Assembly: GCA_028281625.1 (NCBI GenBank)
Contig: JANQJN010000034.1
Span: 1-46,047, forward strand
DNA length: 46,047 bases
Origin: Emcibacteraceae bacterium
GTDB lineage: Bacteria > Pseudomonadota > Alphaproteobacteria > Sphingomonadales > Emcibacteraceae
Reading direction: 5' to 3'
The position numbers were made by a program, and so were the translations under genes. How positions within the stretch are numbered: position 1 is the first letter of the stretch; every line of letters begins with the position of its first letter. Below, piece by piece: positions 25,960 through 34,752 of the stretch. The notes beneath the pieces were generated by a model. The model saw nothing but the letters and a program-made list of their open reading frames with translations, did no database searches and was not told the DNA's origin.

Positions 25960-26291
25960 ATTAATTTCCATTGAGGAATGGTACGCAGTTACAAAACGAT
26001 TTTGCCTCTTCTCCGGCGAGATAACGAAAACTTAGATTTAATCAATTGTCGTTAACTCTTATTCCACTTAGTGGAGGATGGAACATTGAGTTGAACGCTT
26101 GGTTAACTTGTGAATTTTAACTTCTATAAAGTGACAAACATTATGTATAAGAAAATATTTTTGATTGAGTTTGTCAGTATCACCATTCAGCGCTTTATAA
26201 ATAATCAGGAAATCGTTTATTTACCGGCTTGTTTTTGGCGTTTAAATTCACTTGTCCGGTTGAGTGGCTTTACGCTCACTCACAAAATTCC

Positions 26292-26324
26292 AGTTAGGGG
26301 CGTTGGTGTAAGACGCCCCTAGCT
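26292..26324 (-). terminator. Hairpin downstream of the PEP-CTERM gene
   Basis: A 12-bp stem (26292-26303 with 26313-26324, one T.G pair) with a 9-base loop, starting 10 bases after the stop of the minus-strand PEP-CTERM gene. The following T tract is short and delayed (AATTTTG), so it may be a weak terminator or a 3'-end stabilising hairpin. Confidence 0.55.
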
Positions 26325-26334
26325 GAATAATTAT

Positions 26335-26859
26335 TTATGCAAAAATTTCTTTCTTCTTTCTTTTCCTGCGAGCAAGGAACCCTACTCCAAGCATTGCAGT
26401 CGAGAAAGCAATCACAGCAGGTGGAAGTGGAACAGCCGCAACTGTCAGTGTATATCCACCACCGTTCTCAAGGAAAGCACCAGCAACATCCAATGTAAAG
26501 GATTCTGAATCCAACAGAGTATGGAAGAATGTCGTTGTTACAATATTTGCACCGGCATCGGTAATTGTATGAATGACACCCCCATCTGACCATGTCGCAA
26601 CAAGACTTTCAACACCAACACCAGCCGGACCACCAGGGTGGTTCACACTGAAGATAAATTCGAGTGTTGTATTTCCAGTTGCTGTGAACGTGTAATCGTC
26701 ATCGATTGGACCAATATGCTCCCCAGGACCATGATCGTGGCTCCAAGAACCGAAGAAGCTTGGTGTAACTCCTTCTGAAATACTGAATGTAGACGCAAAC
26801 GCAGAGCTAAACGACAATACCACAAGAGCGCTAAATAAAATTGATAATTTTTTAAACAT
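26335..26859 (-). CDS. PEP-CTERM sorting-domain protein, exosortase substrate
   Basis: A 174-residue secreted protein. It has an N-terminal signal peptide (cleavage near AFA-ST, residue 23), a beta-rich mature domain with a His/Asp-rich start (SWSHDHGPGEHIG), and a tripartite C-terminal PEP-CTERM signal: VPLPP, a hydrophobic helix ending GVGFLA, and a basic cluster RRKRKKK. XrtA would cut near the motif and release or modify the protein on its way out with the polysaccharide. The ribosome site GAGGAA is eight bases from the ATG, and a sigma-54-type promoter lies 80 bases upstream. It has no homologue I recognise beyond the sorting signal. Confidence 0.93.
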   Translation of the reverse strand: MFKKLSILFSALVVLSFSSAFASTFSISEGVTPSFFGSWSHDHGPGEHIGPIDDDYTFTATGNTTLEFIFSVNHPGGPAGVGVESLVATWSDGGVIHTITDAGANIVTTTFFHTLLDSESFTLDVAGAFLENGGGYTLTVAAVPLPPAVIAFSTAMLGVGFLARRKRKKKEIFA

Positions 26860-26935
26860 AACTTTCGTTCCTCAACGGTTATTTTTACTAGTTTTTCTAA
26901 TTGGCAATTTTCCCAATAAAACTATCCCCGACACA

Positions 26936-26951
26936 TGCAATAACCATGCCA
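26936..26951 (-). promoter_or_regulatory. Sigma-54 (RpoN) promoter of the PEP-CTERM gene
   Basis: Minus strand TGGCATGGTTATTGCA matches the -24/-12 consensus TGGCACG-N4-TTGCA with one C-to-T difference and exactly ten bases between GG and GC. Transcription would start near 26925, giving a leader of about 66 bases before the ATG at 26859. PEP-CTERM genes in exosortase A systems are known to be under RpoN with the PrsK/PrsR pair; those regulators are not in this window. Confidence 0.82.
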
Positions 26952-27178
26952 TTAATTAAAACTCTTTAAATTTCAATATCTTAACGATTATCGAATTTGT
27001 CACTATAGTAGTAATTGTAAAGAATCTTGACAGTTTATATTATGTAATCCTACTTTGGGACACTTACCTTTTTTTACTCATTTTTCTAACATTATTTTTC
27101 TAATTTCAGATTAGCCTAGTTTTGCACATTTGAACATAAAATTTTTATTAAAATTAATAAAAAATTAAGAATTAGATA

Positions 27179-27207
27179 TTGATCCGTCAAAATATAGCTT
27201 TATTAAT
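27179..27207 (+). promoter_or_regulatory. Possible sigma-70-type promoter of the priming transferase
   Basis: TTGATC (27179-27184), 17 bases, then ATTAAT (27202-27207), in an AT-rich stretch about 80 bases ahead of the gene. It is imperfect in both boxes. The rest of 26952-27288 is AT-rich and holds nothing else I can assign. Confidence 0.3.
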
Positions 27208-27288
27208 CGGTTATTCATTCTCTCAAACTAGTATTACTTAAAAATAATTGAAGAAAAGTTTATGGCGCAGAGCCAGTAAATTGCGCAA

Positions 27289-28740
27289 TTGGACTCAATA
27301 AATATGAACAATAACGGAAATAACGCAGCGGACGTAAAGAGCATACCGGTGTCGCATACTGTCCTTACGGGACTCTATATAATGCTTGATGGTTTATGGA
27401 TCGTCCTCAGCGGTGCGGTGATTTACTATCTTATTTTTGATCTTTCAGTGATTAATTCAAAAATATACTGCTCAGCGATCATATTTGTACTGTTTTGTAC
27501 CTGGTTTCTTTCGCATTTTGCCAGCCTTTATAATTTTGAAACTTTTATTTCCCCGTTTCAGAACATCATAAAGTTTGGCGTCGTTATGGTAACCGCCTTT
27601 TCACTTTTCTTTTCGATCGCATTTTCTCTTGATGTTATTGATTACTTTTACCGTAATTGGATGGGTTACTTCGCTATCAGTTCAACGCTTCTTATCATGT
27701 TCGGGCGTATTATTGGCTATTATGCCATTCGCTTCTTAACCAAGTATAATATATTTGCCCGCAAGGTGATTATTGTTGGCAGTGATGCACGCGCCAAAAT
27801 GCTAATTGAAAAAATTGAAAGTGAAAACCCACGTTTAAACCGCATTATAGGTATTTTTGATGATCGCTTGGGACGCGTTGGTCCGGAAGTTTGTGGTTAT
27901 CCAGTACTCGGGAATCTGGATGAACTTAATCGTTATATCCGTAACAATGACATTGACGACGTGATCATCACCCTGCCCTGGAGCGCGGATGAACGCCTTT
28001 ATCGGATTGCCAGGAAGCTGCGTGAACTTCCTGTGCATGTGTATCTTAGTTCTGATCTGGTCGGGTTTCGTATTCCTTACAAAATGTCGAGCGATCATTT
28101 CATTGGTGTTCCCATGATGGAAATTGTCAGAACACCATTTTCGGATTGGATGATCCTGATTAAAAAGATCGAAGACTTAGTATTCGCGACCATAGCACTT
28201 ATTATTTTTGCCCCCCTTATGATTTTAATTTCACTGGCGATTTTAATCGAAAGTCCAGGACCGATCATTTTCAAACAGAAGCGATATGGCTATAACAACA
28301 AGATATTTGAGATTTATAAATTCAGATCCATGACCCACAACCCTAAGCCGGAAGGTAAAACGGTACAGGCAACAAAGAATGATGCCCGTGTGACACGGGT
28401 CGGTAATTTTATCCGTAAAACCAGCCTTGATGAGCTGCCACAAATTTTCAATGTTCTGGATGGCAGCATGTCACTTGTTGGCCCCCGCCCTCATGCGGTT
28501 GATCACAACGAAGACTACGCAAAAGTAATTGATGGTTATTTCGCGCGTCACCGGGTAAAGCCAGGCATTACCGGGTGGGCACAAATAAATGGATTTCGCG
28601 GAATTACTGATACAGTTGATAAAATGGAAAGTCGCGTAAAATATGATGTTTATTACGCTGAAAACTGGTCCCTGATGTTTGATTTACAAATTTTGCTGGG
28701 TACCGTTTTCGTTGGTTTTATCAATAAAAATGCGCATTAA
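27289..28740 (+). CDS. Undecaprenyl-phosphate sugar phosphotransferase (priming glycosyltransferase)
   Basis: A 483-residue polyprenol-phosphate hexose-1-phosphate transferase that starts repeat-unit assembly by linking a sugar phosphate, probably glucose 1-phosphate, to undecaprenyl phosphate. There are four N-terminal membrane helices, a CoA-binding-like nucleotide domain ([15 protein letters not shown]), a further membrane helix at about residues 295-320, and the catalytic domain with [31 protein letters not shown] and [14 protein letters not shown]. The open frame begins at TTG 27289; ATG 27304 is equally possible because neither has a clear ribosome site. Its stop overlaps the stop of the convergent deacylase gene. 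Confidence 0.93.
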   Translation: MDSINMNNNGNNAADVKSIPVSHTVLTGLYIMLDGLWIVLSGAVIYYLIFDLSVINSKIYCSAIIFVLFCTWFLSHFASLYNFETFISPFQNIIKFGVVMVTAFSLFFSIAFSLDVIDYFYRNWMGYFAISSTLLIMFGRIIGYYAIRFLTKYNIFARKVIIVGSDARAKMLIEKIESENPRLNRIIGIFDDRLGRVGPEVCGYPVLGNLDELNRYIRNNDIDDVIITLPWSADERLYRIARKLRELPVHVYLSSDLVGFRIPYKMSSDHFIGVPMMEIVRTPFSDWMILIKKIEDLVFATIALIIFAPLMILISLAILIESPGPIIFKQKRYGYNNKIFEIYKFRSMTHNPKPEGKTVQATKNDARVTRVGNFIRKTSLDELPQIFNVLDGSMSLVGPRPHAVDHNEDYAKVIDGYFARHRVKPGITGWAQINGFRGITDTVDKMESRVKYDVYYAENWSLMFDLQILLGTVFVGFINKNAH

Positions 28741-30269
28741 TCTGCGCGTCGAATAATCCTACCAGGACGCGCTCCGGTTTCCCTTTCACCGTCCCAGACA
28801 AGCTCACCCCCTACCCATACTGCGTGGATACCCGTGGAATATTGAATTGGGTCTTCGTATGTTCCGTGGTCCTGAACTGTATCGGGATCGAATATAACAA
28901 GATCAGCGATATATCCTTCCTCAATCAGTCCCCGGTTTTTAAAACCTAAACTCTTAGCTGGCAAACTTGTCATTTTGCGAATGGCTTCTGTCAGGGTGAG
29001 CACCCCCTGCTCCCGTACATAACTTGAAAGCACGCGGGTAAAGGTACCTTGACCACGCGGATGCCGTCCATCTATGCCGCCATCTGATGCGATCGCGGTG
29101 TGTTCCCAGGTCATGAATTCTTCAATATCAGATGTACCAATATTGCGGCCAATCACGCTGATACCGTAATCATCTCGCTCCGCCTCTTGTAAGAGCGACA
29201 TCAGAAGGAACACCGGGTCCCTGCTTTCTTCTTCTGCTACCTGGGCCAGAGTTTTTCCGGTATAATCGGGTTTTCTTGGGTGACGCCCAAAAATGATCAT
29301 CGATGGGTCAGCGATGCTGGTAAGGCCAAATTCAGCAGACTCGCGATCATAAAAATCTCGTGATAAAACAAGGAGCTGAAGCCCGCTGTTCCATCCATCG
29401 TAGGGATATTGATCGGCTGTAATTTCAAGCCCCTCTGCCCGTGCAGCATTGAGCATCGCTATGACTTCGGGCGCGCGGCCATGTAAACTGGCCATGGCCA
29501 GCTTGATGTGACTGATGTTGACAGGAATATTGGCTTCACGGGCAATTGTTATGGCCTCTGCGAACGCATCCATAGCGGTTATATCCTCGCTTCTTATGTG
29601 GCTTGAATAACGACCACCGTGGGCGGCAGCCACTTTGGCAAGTTCAACGACTTCCTCGGTATTTGAATAAAGAGCCGGCACATATTCAAGACCAGTGGCA
29701 AGGCCAAGTGCCCCGGCCTCAAGATCCGCTTCGAGCAAGGTTTTCATTTGACCTATCTCTTCATCCGTCGCGTAGCGTACGTGATCCTCCCCCATTACCA
29801 TATTGCGATAGGTATTATGAGGACCAAAGTAAGCAAGATTAATGGCCGCAGGATTAGCTTCGAAAGCCTTCATATTTTCTTCGATAGAAACATAGTCCGC
29901 TTCAGTGAGCGACCCAGCGAAACCATCAAGGCCAGCGACGATAGTTGTTATACCCTGCTCCAAAAGACTTGGAGAGGCTGGATTTTCAAGGAGCCCTTGA
30001 TCATGGTGACTGTGTTGATCGATAAAGCCAGGTGTGAGTACCTTACCATCCGCATCAAATGTTTCTTCCCCCTCGAGCGGGCTAATATTTCCAATTTCAC
30101 TAATCAGGCCATCCGCAATTCTAATGGCGCCAGTGATTGGATCTCCGCCACTACCATCATAAATAATAGCATTGGTAATCAGAACGCTGCTTGACGAAAC
30201 TTGTTCAGGCGTTTCTGAGCAGCCAGTGAAAATAAACAAAGCGATCAGCACATAGATTAGTTTTTGCAT
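28737..30269 (-). CDS. N-acyl-D-amino-acid deacylase / D-aminoacylase-family lipoprotein
   Basis: A 510-residue metal-dependent amidohydrolase. The signal peptide ends in the lipobox FTGC (Cys17), so the enzyme is anchored at the cell envelope, whereas most D-aminoacylases are cytoplasmic. The metal site is LTPGFIDQHSHHD, with further ligands in GGRYSSHIRSED, NISHIKLAM and IASDGGIDGRHP; the C-terminal IADLVIFDP is typical of the superfamily. It likely releases D-amino acids from N-acyl forms outside the cytoplasm. Its start codon directly abuts the glpT stop (no gap), so the two are cotranscribed. Its stop overlaps the convergent priming-transferase gene by four bases. Confidence 0.88.
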   Translation of the reverse strand: MQKLIYVLIALFIFTGCSETPEQVSSSSVLITNAIIYDGSGGDPITGAIRIADGLISEIGNISPLEGEETFDADGKVLTPGFIDQHSHHDQGLLENPASPSLLEQGITTIVAGLDGFAGSLTEADYVSIEENMKAFEANPAAINLAYFGPHNTYRNMVMGEDHVRYATDEEIGQMKTLLEADLEAGALGLATGLEYVPALYSNTEEVVELAKVAAAHGGRYSSHIRSEDITAMDAFAEAITIAREANIPVNISHIKLAMASLHGRAPEVIAMLNAARAEGLEITADQYPYDGWNSGLQLLVLSRDFYDRESAEFGLTSIADPSMIIFGRHPRKPDYTGKTLAQVAEEESRDPVFLLMSLLQEAERDDYGISVIGRNIGTSDIEEFMTWEHTAIASDGGIDGRHPRGQGTFTRVLSSYVREQGVLTLTEAIRKMTSLPAKSLGFKNRGLIEEGYIADLVIFDPDTVQDHGTYEDPIQYSTGIHAVWVGGELVWDGERETGARPGRIIRRAD

Positions 30270-31616
30270 CTATCCCTCCTGATTGGCGCGCTTTTCAGCA
30301 TTTATAGTAAAAGATACCAGTAAGATGGATAAAACGCAGGCCCCGATAATCAGCATAAAGCCGGCGTCCCAACCCGCCACATCAACCGCATAGCCAATGG
30401 CCACATTTGCCGATACTGCGCCGCCCACATATCCAAATAAACCCGTAAATCCTGCAGCGGTTCCCGCCGCTTTTTTTGGTACCAGATCGAGCGCGAACAG
30501 CCCAATCAGCATCACCGGACCATATATAAAGAACCCAATGATAAACAGCAGCGTGAAATCAATCCCCGGATTTCCTGCAGGATTGAGCCAGTAAAGAACT
30601 ACACCCACCAAAGTGACCAGCATAAACCAGATCAACACCGGGCCACGGCGCGCATTAAAATATGTATCAGAAATCCAGCCACAAAGAATGGTGCCCGGTA
30701 TCGCCGCAAGTTCATAAAGCGCATAAGCATAACCGGATTCATCAAACGCAAAACCTTTCACTTCCTTAAGGTAAAGCGGTGCCCAGTCCAGCACACCGTA
30801 GCGTACAAGATAAACAAATGCATTCGCGACGGCGATCGCCCAGAGCAATTTGTTATTTAGCACATAATCAAAAAAGATCTGCTTTGCTGAAAATTCACTT
30901 TCATGTGCTTCTTCATACTTGAATGTTTTTGGATAGCTGTTGTGGTATTTTTCAATGGTTGGCAGTCCCTGCGACTGCGGGGTGTCCCGCACCGTCATCC
31001 AGATAAAGATCGCAACAAGAACAGCGATCATACCGTGGAAATAAAAAACTGACTTATAATCATCACTAAAAATCATCATCCCCCAAACGAAAAGCACACC
31101 AACAAGGGCACCTCCTATATTATGGGCGACATTCCAGAATGCGACAGCCCTGCCCCGTTCATCTGCTGAAAACCAATGAACCATTATGCGGCCACTGGGC
31201 GGCCAACCCATGCCCTGAACCCAGCCATTTATAAGCAGGATAAAAAACATGATCCCGACCGAGCTTAGCGCAATTGGGCTCGTACCCATAAAGATCATAC
31301 AGGCGGCAGACGCCAAAAGTCCAAAGGACATGAAATAGCGGGCGTTGCTCCTATCAGATACACTACCCATAATAAATTTGGACAGGCCATATGCAATTGA
31401 TACCCCTGAAAGCGCAAGTCCCAATTCTGCGCGGCTAAAGCCTTCTTCGACCAGGCCGGGGATCGCAAAGGAGAAATTCCGCCGGACGAGATAATATCCG
31501 GCATAGCCAACAAAAATACCTATAAAAACTTGAATACGAAGCCGCCTATATTCATCATCGACGTTGCCTTCATCAATGGGGTCAATATGTTTTTCCGGCT
31601 TAAAAATTCCTATCAT
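30270..31616 (-). CDS. glpT: Glycerol-3-phosphate transporter (GlpT-like, OPA family MFS)
   Basis: A 448-residue inner-membrane antiporter with twelve predicted helices. It has the organophosphate:phosphate antiporter hallmarks: GYYLVRRNFSFAIPGL in helix 1 with the paired basic residues, YGLSKFIMGSVSDRSNARYF between helices 2 and 3, and GWPPSGRIMVHWFS. It imports glycerol 3-phosphate against inorganic phosphate. The gene starts three bases after glpQ, so the phosphodiesterase and the transporter form a functional pair: GlpQ releases glycerol 3-phosphate in the periplasm and GlpT takes it up, with GlpD in the same block oxidising it. Confidence 0.92.
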   Translation of the reverse strand: MIGIFKPEKHIDPIDEGNVDDEYRRLRIQVFIGIFVGYAGYYLVRRNFSFAIPGLVEEGFSRAELGLALSGVSIAYGLSKFIMGSVSDRSNARYFMSFGLLASAACMIFMGTSPIALSSVGIMFFILLINGWVQGMGWPPSGRIMVHWFSADERGRAVAFWNVAHNIGGALVGVLFVWGMMIFSDDYKSVFYFHGMIAVLVAIFIWMTVRDTPQSQGLPTIEKYHNSYPKTFKYEEAHESEFSAKQIFFDYVLNNKLLWAIAVANAFVYLVRYGVLDWAPLYLKEVKGFAFDESGYAYALYELAAIPGTILCGWISDTYFNARRGPVLIWFMLVTLVGVVLYWLNPAGNPGIDFTLLFIIGFFIYGPVMLIGLFALDLVPKKAAGTAAGFTGLFGYVGGAVSANVAIGYAVDVAGWDAGFMLIIGACVLSILLVSFTINAEKRANQEG

Positions 31617-31619
31617 ATA

Positions 31620-32633
31620 TTACCGTCCAAGAAACTTCATTGTACGGTCTGGAAAGTCGGTGAAGACACCATCCACGCCAACCTGGTTAACGAAAATTTC
31701 CAGAAGGTCTTCATAGCTTTTGGCATATGGCGGTGTCGCAAAACTTTCCTGACGGAAGGTATAAGGATGAACTTCCATACCAACCGCTTGCGCGTTGGCG
31801 ACAAGGCCGCTCATTTTAAGCGCGCCAGCTTCCGCGTCATTGGGAATGATCATTCCCATACTAGGGCCAATACCGTCGGCATACTTTGAAAGTTCTTCAA
31901 GTCCTTCGGCTGTAATAAGGTCAGAATAATAATCGCCTCCTCCGCCCATAAGTTGCACGAGCTTCACATTCATCTCAAGCGCAGGAAGAACTTCCTCGTG
32001 TACGCGTTTTAGTTCTTCAATTTCGAAGGTTTGATAGTAGGCTTTTGCGTCCTTGCTATCGTATCCATAGTCTTTCAGCGTTTGCAGGATTGCCCGGCTA
32101 AGGTCTTTACCCGCTTCCAGGTGAAAGGCCGGACTTTTAGCTTCCGGATAAATGCCAATGTCACCACCTGTTGATTTGTTAAGCCCTTGGATCAGCTCAA
32201 TTTCCTCAGCCAGTGTGTGAACCTTAAAAGTGGATTTGTCCAGTGGGAAACGATCCTCAAATACTGGTATTTTATTGCCACGGCGATCAAGACGGTATCG
32301 TTCGCTAACAGCCAGGGTGCGGATTTCAGCAAGAGTAAAATCGATCACATAATATCTGCCATCTTCTCTTAGTCGTTCAGGGTATTTTTCCTGAACATCG
32401 GTGACCCGATCCAGATAATGGTCATGAAGAACCACCAGATGATCATCTTTGGTCATGACCACGTCCTGTTCAATGTAATCAACACCCATGGCATAGGCCA
32501 TGGCCTTGGCAGCGATGGTATGTTCAGGGATATAGCCACTGGCACCACGGTGTGCGATGACCAAAGTATCTTTTGCGATTGATGTTGCTGTTGTCGAAAT
32601 CATAATGACCAAAACCAGAATTATATTTTTCAT
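31620..32633 (-). CDS. glpQ: Periplasmic glycerophosphodiester phosphodiesterase
   Basis: Hydrolyses glycerophosphodiesters to glycerol 3-phosphate and an alcohol. 337 residues from the ATG at 32633, chosen because GCAGGAGACACAA directly precedes it; an upstream ATG at 32669 in the same frame has no such site and would spoil the signal peptide (MKNIILVLVIMIS...SIAKD). Catalytic GDPD motifs are VIAHRGASGYIPEHT near the mature N-terminus, DYIEQDVVMTKDDHLVVLHD and LDRVTDV. It precedes glpT by three bases in an operon that also carries the deacylase. Confidence 0.93.
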   Translation of the reverse strand: MKNIILVLVIMISTTATSIAKDTLVIAHRGASGYIPEHTIAAKAMAYAMGVDYIEQDVVMTKDDHLVVLHDHYLDRVTDVQEKYPERLREDGRYYVIDFTLAEIRTLAVSERYRLDRRGNKIPVFEDRFPLDKSTFKVHTLAEEIELIQGLNKSTGGDIGIYPEAKSPAFHLEAGKDLSRAILQTLKDYGYDSKDAKAYYQTFEIEELKRVHEEVLPALEMNVKLVQLMGGGGDYYSDLITAEGLEELSKYADGIGPSMGMIIPNDAEAGALKMSGLVANAQAVGMEVHPYTFRQESFATPPYAKSYEDLLEIFVNQVGVDGVFTDFPDRTMKFLGR

Positions 32634-32710
32634 TTGTGTCTCCTGCTCTCGCCGTAAATTACAGTGCATGGATTACACAAATATTGCAATAGCGAAAAAT
32701 CAGATTGGCA

Positions 32711-34678
32711 TCACTTCAGATGCTTCTTTAGAAACGCTTCGCTCTCTTTAAGGAACAGTGAGCGCTGTGCCTGACTGCTTAAGAAATGATCACCGCCCTC
32801 AAGTTCAATATATTTTATATCCTTGCCCGCCCGCTGCATTCGACTATTAAAATCCCTTGCTTGCGCGCGCGGTACATTTAAATCCCGATCTCCCTGTATG
32901 AGTAGCACCGGTACATTGATTTTATCGATATTAAAGCTCGGGGAGGCTTCCTCTGTGGACCAGTCATCACTTTCTACATAATTGCGGTAAGACCGGTAAC
33001 CAACTACACCTCTAAAATTATCAATCAAATCCGGAATGTGAGTGATCGGCGCGAAGGCAATGGCACATTTGTAGTCGTGCTCCGCCATAACAATGCTTTG
33101 TAGCGCTGCATAGCCTCCATAACTCCCTCCCATCATGCAGATGCGTTTCGGATCCGCATACCCCTGTGCAATCATCCAAGCTGTTCCGTCATTTATATCT
33201 TCTAGCATTTTACGGCCCCATTCGTGGTATCCCAAAAGCCGGAAGGCTTCCCCATAACCGGTGGATCCACGATAATTCATTTGTAACACCGCAAAGCCGC
33301 GGGATGTTAAAAACTGCGTCCAATACTGAAAATTCCAAGTATCACGTGCCATTGGGCCACCATGGGGAAGGATGATTGTAGGAAGATTCTTATCAGAACC
33401 GCCTTTTGGTAGGGAAAGATAAGCATTTATTTCAAGTCCGTCCCGTGCTTGATAAGTCACCGGTATCTTTTCAGAAAGCCTTTCATGATCAAGCGCCGCG
33501 TATGCCTGACCAATTTTTTGAACCTCACCTGTTTCAAGATCAATATAATAGTAAGCAAGCGGATGAGTGGGTGAGGTCACATCAACGATAATTTTTTGCC
33601 GATCTTTGGACTGGCTGACTTCATCAACAGTAAGTCCAGGAAAATGTTTCGCCGCAATGGTATCGATTTTCTTACCTCGTGCAGTCAGTCGAATAACATC
33701 AGGCTTTTCATGATTATAGGCGTAATATTCAAGTTCCAGATCATCATTAACCGCCACATCGACGATATTGCGTCGGCCGTCGCCTGCAATTTTTTCCAGC
33801 CTTTCTTTGCTATTTACGTCAAATGTATAAAGGGATCTAAAGCCTTCCTCGTCATCGGCGGTAATGTAGATGATATTTGGGTCTTCACTGTAGCCTTCAA
33901 AATAAAAAGGTCGCTGCTCGCTTGCTTCATTATAATCAAAAAGGGTTATCCACTGGCCTCCTACTTCTTTTCTATAAAAGGCCACATGGCGAAAATCATT
34001 GTTTCCCCGTCCCTCGATACTCCCTTCACCATACCGCACATTATGTTCGTGATCAGTCATCCAAAAATCAACAGTACGGCGTGATTTAAGAACCCGGGTT
34101 CGTCTACGGCTTTCGATATTCAGCTTATATACGCTCGGCTCACCGGCAGTTTCAATATCAAGCTGGATCAGGATATGTTCCGGATCGTCTTTTAAAATAT
34201 CGATAATCCGGTCCTGATACTGCGGCTGACGGGTGGTAAAACGTCCTGCAATCCGACTTCCGGTTGGAAAGCGATTCACATTAAACATATCGCCACCATC
34301 CCACTTCATGGAAATAAGTCGTCGTTGCTGCATCAGCCTTAAGCTGCTTGACCTATCCTCATGTCCGGCAAAACGAACACTCGCCAACACCCGATCATTG
34401 GAACCCCACACAGCCCAGTTATAAATACCATCCTCATAAGGAATGACATGGGATTCGTCAGTTGGATCACCCAGTGCTCGCGTTATCAGGGTGATTTCAC
34501 TTTCCAGATTTTTAAGCATCAGTATTTTGCTGCCGTCAGGCGAAATCTGCACGCTCATAATCTCTGGCAGGGCGCCGAAGGCTTCGGCGGACAGAGACGT
34601 CTTCTCAAGGGCAATTGAAAAGTTAGCCCAAGTAATAAAGGTCAAAGCGAGCAAACTATTTCTAAAACACAGCGTCAT
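32711..34678 (-). CDS. Secreted S9-family prolyl oligopeptidase-like peptidase, paralogue 1
   Basis: A 655-residue exported serine peptidase. The signal peptide runs to about residue 24. A beta-propeller-like N-terminal domain (ISPDGSKIL opening blade) extends to about residue 400 and an alpha/beta-hydrolase catalytic domain follows, with LPHGGPMARDTW, the nucleophile Ser519 in GGSYGGYAAL, Asp in GDRDLNVP and His in GGDHFLS. It should cleave short peptides in the periplasm. It lies between glpD and glpQ, with 74- and 77-base gaps, separated from its two paralogues by glpD. The start carries the same GGGGGAT ribosome site as the other two. Confidence 0.92.
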   Translation of the reverse strand: MTLCFRNSLLALTFITWANFSIALEKTSLSAEAFGALPEIMSVQISPDGSKILMLKNLESEITLITRALGDPTDESHVIPYEDGIYNWAVWGSNDRVLASVRFAGHEDRSSSLRLMQQRRLISMKWDGGDMFNVNRFPTGSRIAGRFTTRQPQYQDRIIDILKDDPEHILIQLDIETAGEPSVYKLNIESRRRTRVLKSRRTVDFWMTDHEHNVRYGEGSIEGRGNNDFRHVAFYRKEVGGQWITLFDYNEASEQRPFYFEGYSEDPNIIYITADDEEGFRSLYTFDVNSKERLEKIAGDGRRNIVDVAVNDDLELEYYAYNHEKPDVIRLTARGKKIDTIAAKHFPGLTVDEVSQSKDRQKIIVDVTSPTHPLAYYYIDLETGEVQKIGQAYAALDHERLSEKIPVTYQARDGLEINAYLSLPKGGSDKNLPTIILPHGGPMARDTWNFQYWTQFLTSRGFAVLQMNYRGSTGYGEAFRLLGYHEWGRKMLEDINDGTAWMIAQGYADPKRICMMGGSYGGYAALQSIVMAEHDYKCAIAFAPITHIPDLIDNFRGVVGYRSYRNYVESDDWSTEEASPSFNIDKINVPVLLIQGDRDLNVPRAQARDFNSRMQRAGKDIKYIELEGGDHFLSSQAQRSLFLKESEAFLKKHLK

Positions 34679-34680
34679 TA

Positions 34681-34687
34681 ATCCCCC
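34681..34687 (-). promoter_or_regulatory. GGGGGAT ribosome-binding motif of S9 paralogue 1
   Basis: Minus strand GGGGGATTA then ATG (34678). The same GGGGGAT element sits two to three bases before the starts of the other two S9 genes. Confidence 0.6.
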
Positions 34688-34752
34688 AGCTGTTTTGATA
34701 GTTCTTTGAGTGTGGCAGATCGAACATCCGACTATTATTCAATGCGTCTTGA

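Larger units (their letters stand above)
25747..26334. other. 588-base intergenic region upstream of the EPS operon
   Basis: No convincing protein gene. It must hold the EPS operon promoter (minus strand), probably in the AT-rich 25780-25830. It contains a nested palindrome (25833-25856), a strong minus-strand terminator hairpin (25934-25959) and a 12-bp hairpin (26292-26324) just past the PEP-CTERM gene. The 330 bases between the two hairpins are unexplained. Confidence 0.6.

Noticed and set aside
26110..26322. 70-residue plus-strand frame in the intergenic region upstream of the EPS operon.
   Set aside because: No recognisable domain or good ribosome site, and it ends inside the hairpin at 26292-26324.
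26335..26859. VPEID-CTERM/XrtD-type system instead of PEP-CTERM/XrtA.
   Set aside because: The sorting motif is VPLPP, and PrsT, the ExeA-like ATPase and the PCP family are those of the XrtA locus.
27027..27055. TTGACA as a -35 box for the priming transferase gene.
   Set aside because: A good -35 hexamer, but at 17-18 bases there is only CTACTT/TACTTT, a poor -10, and the leader would be over 230 bases.
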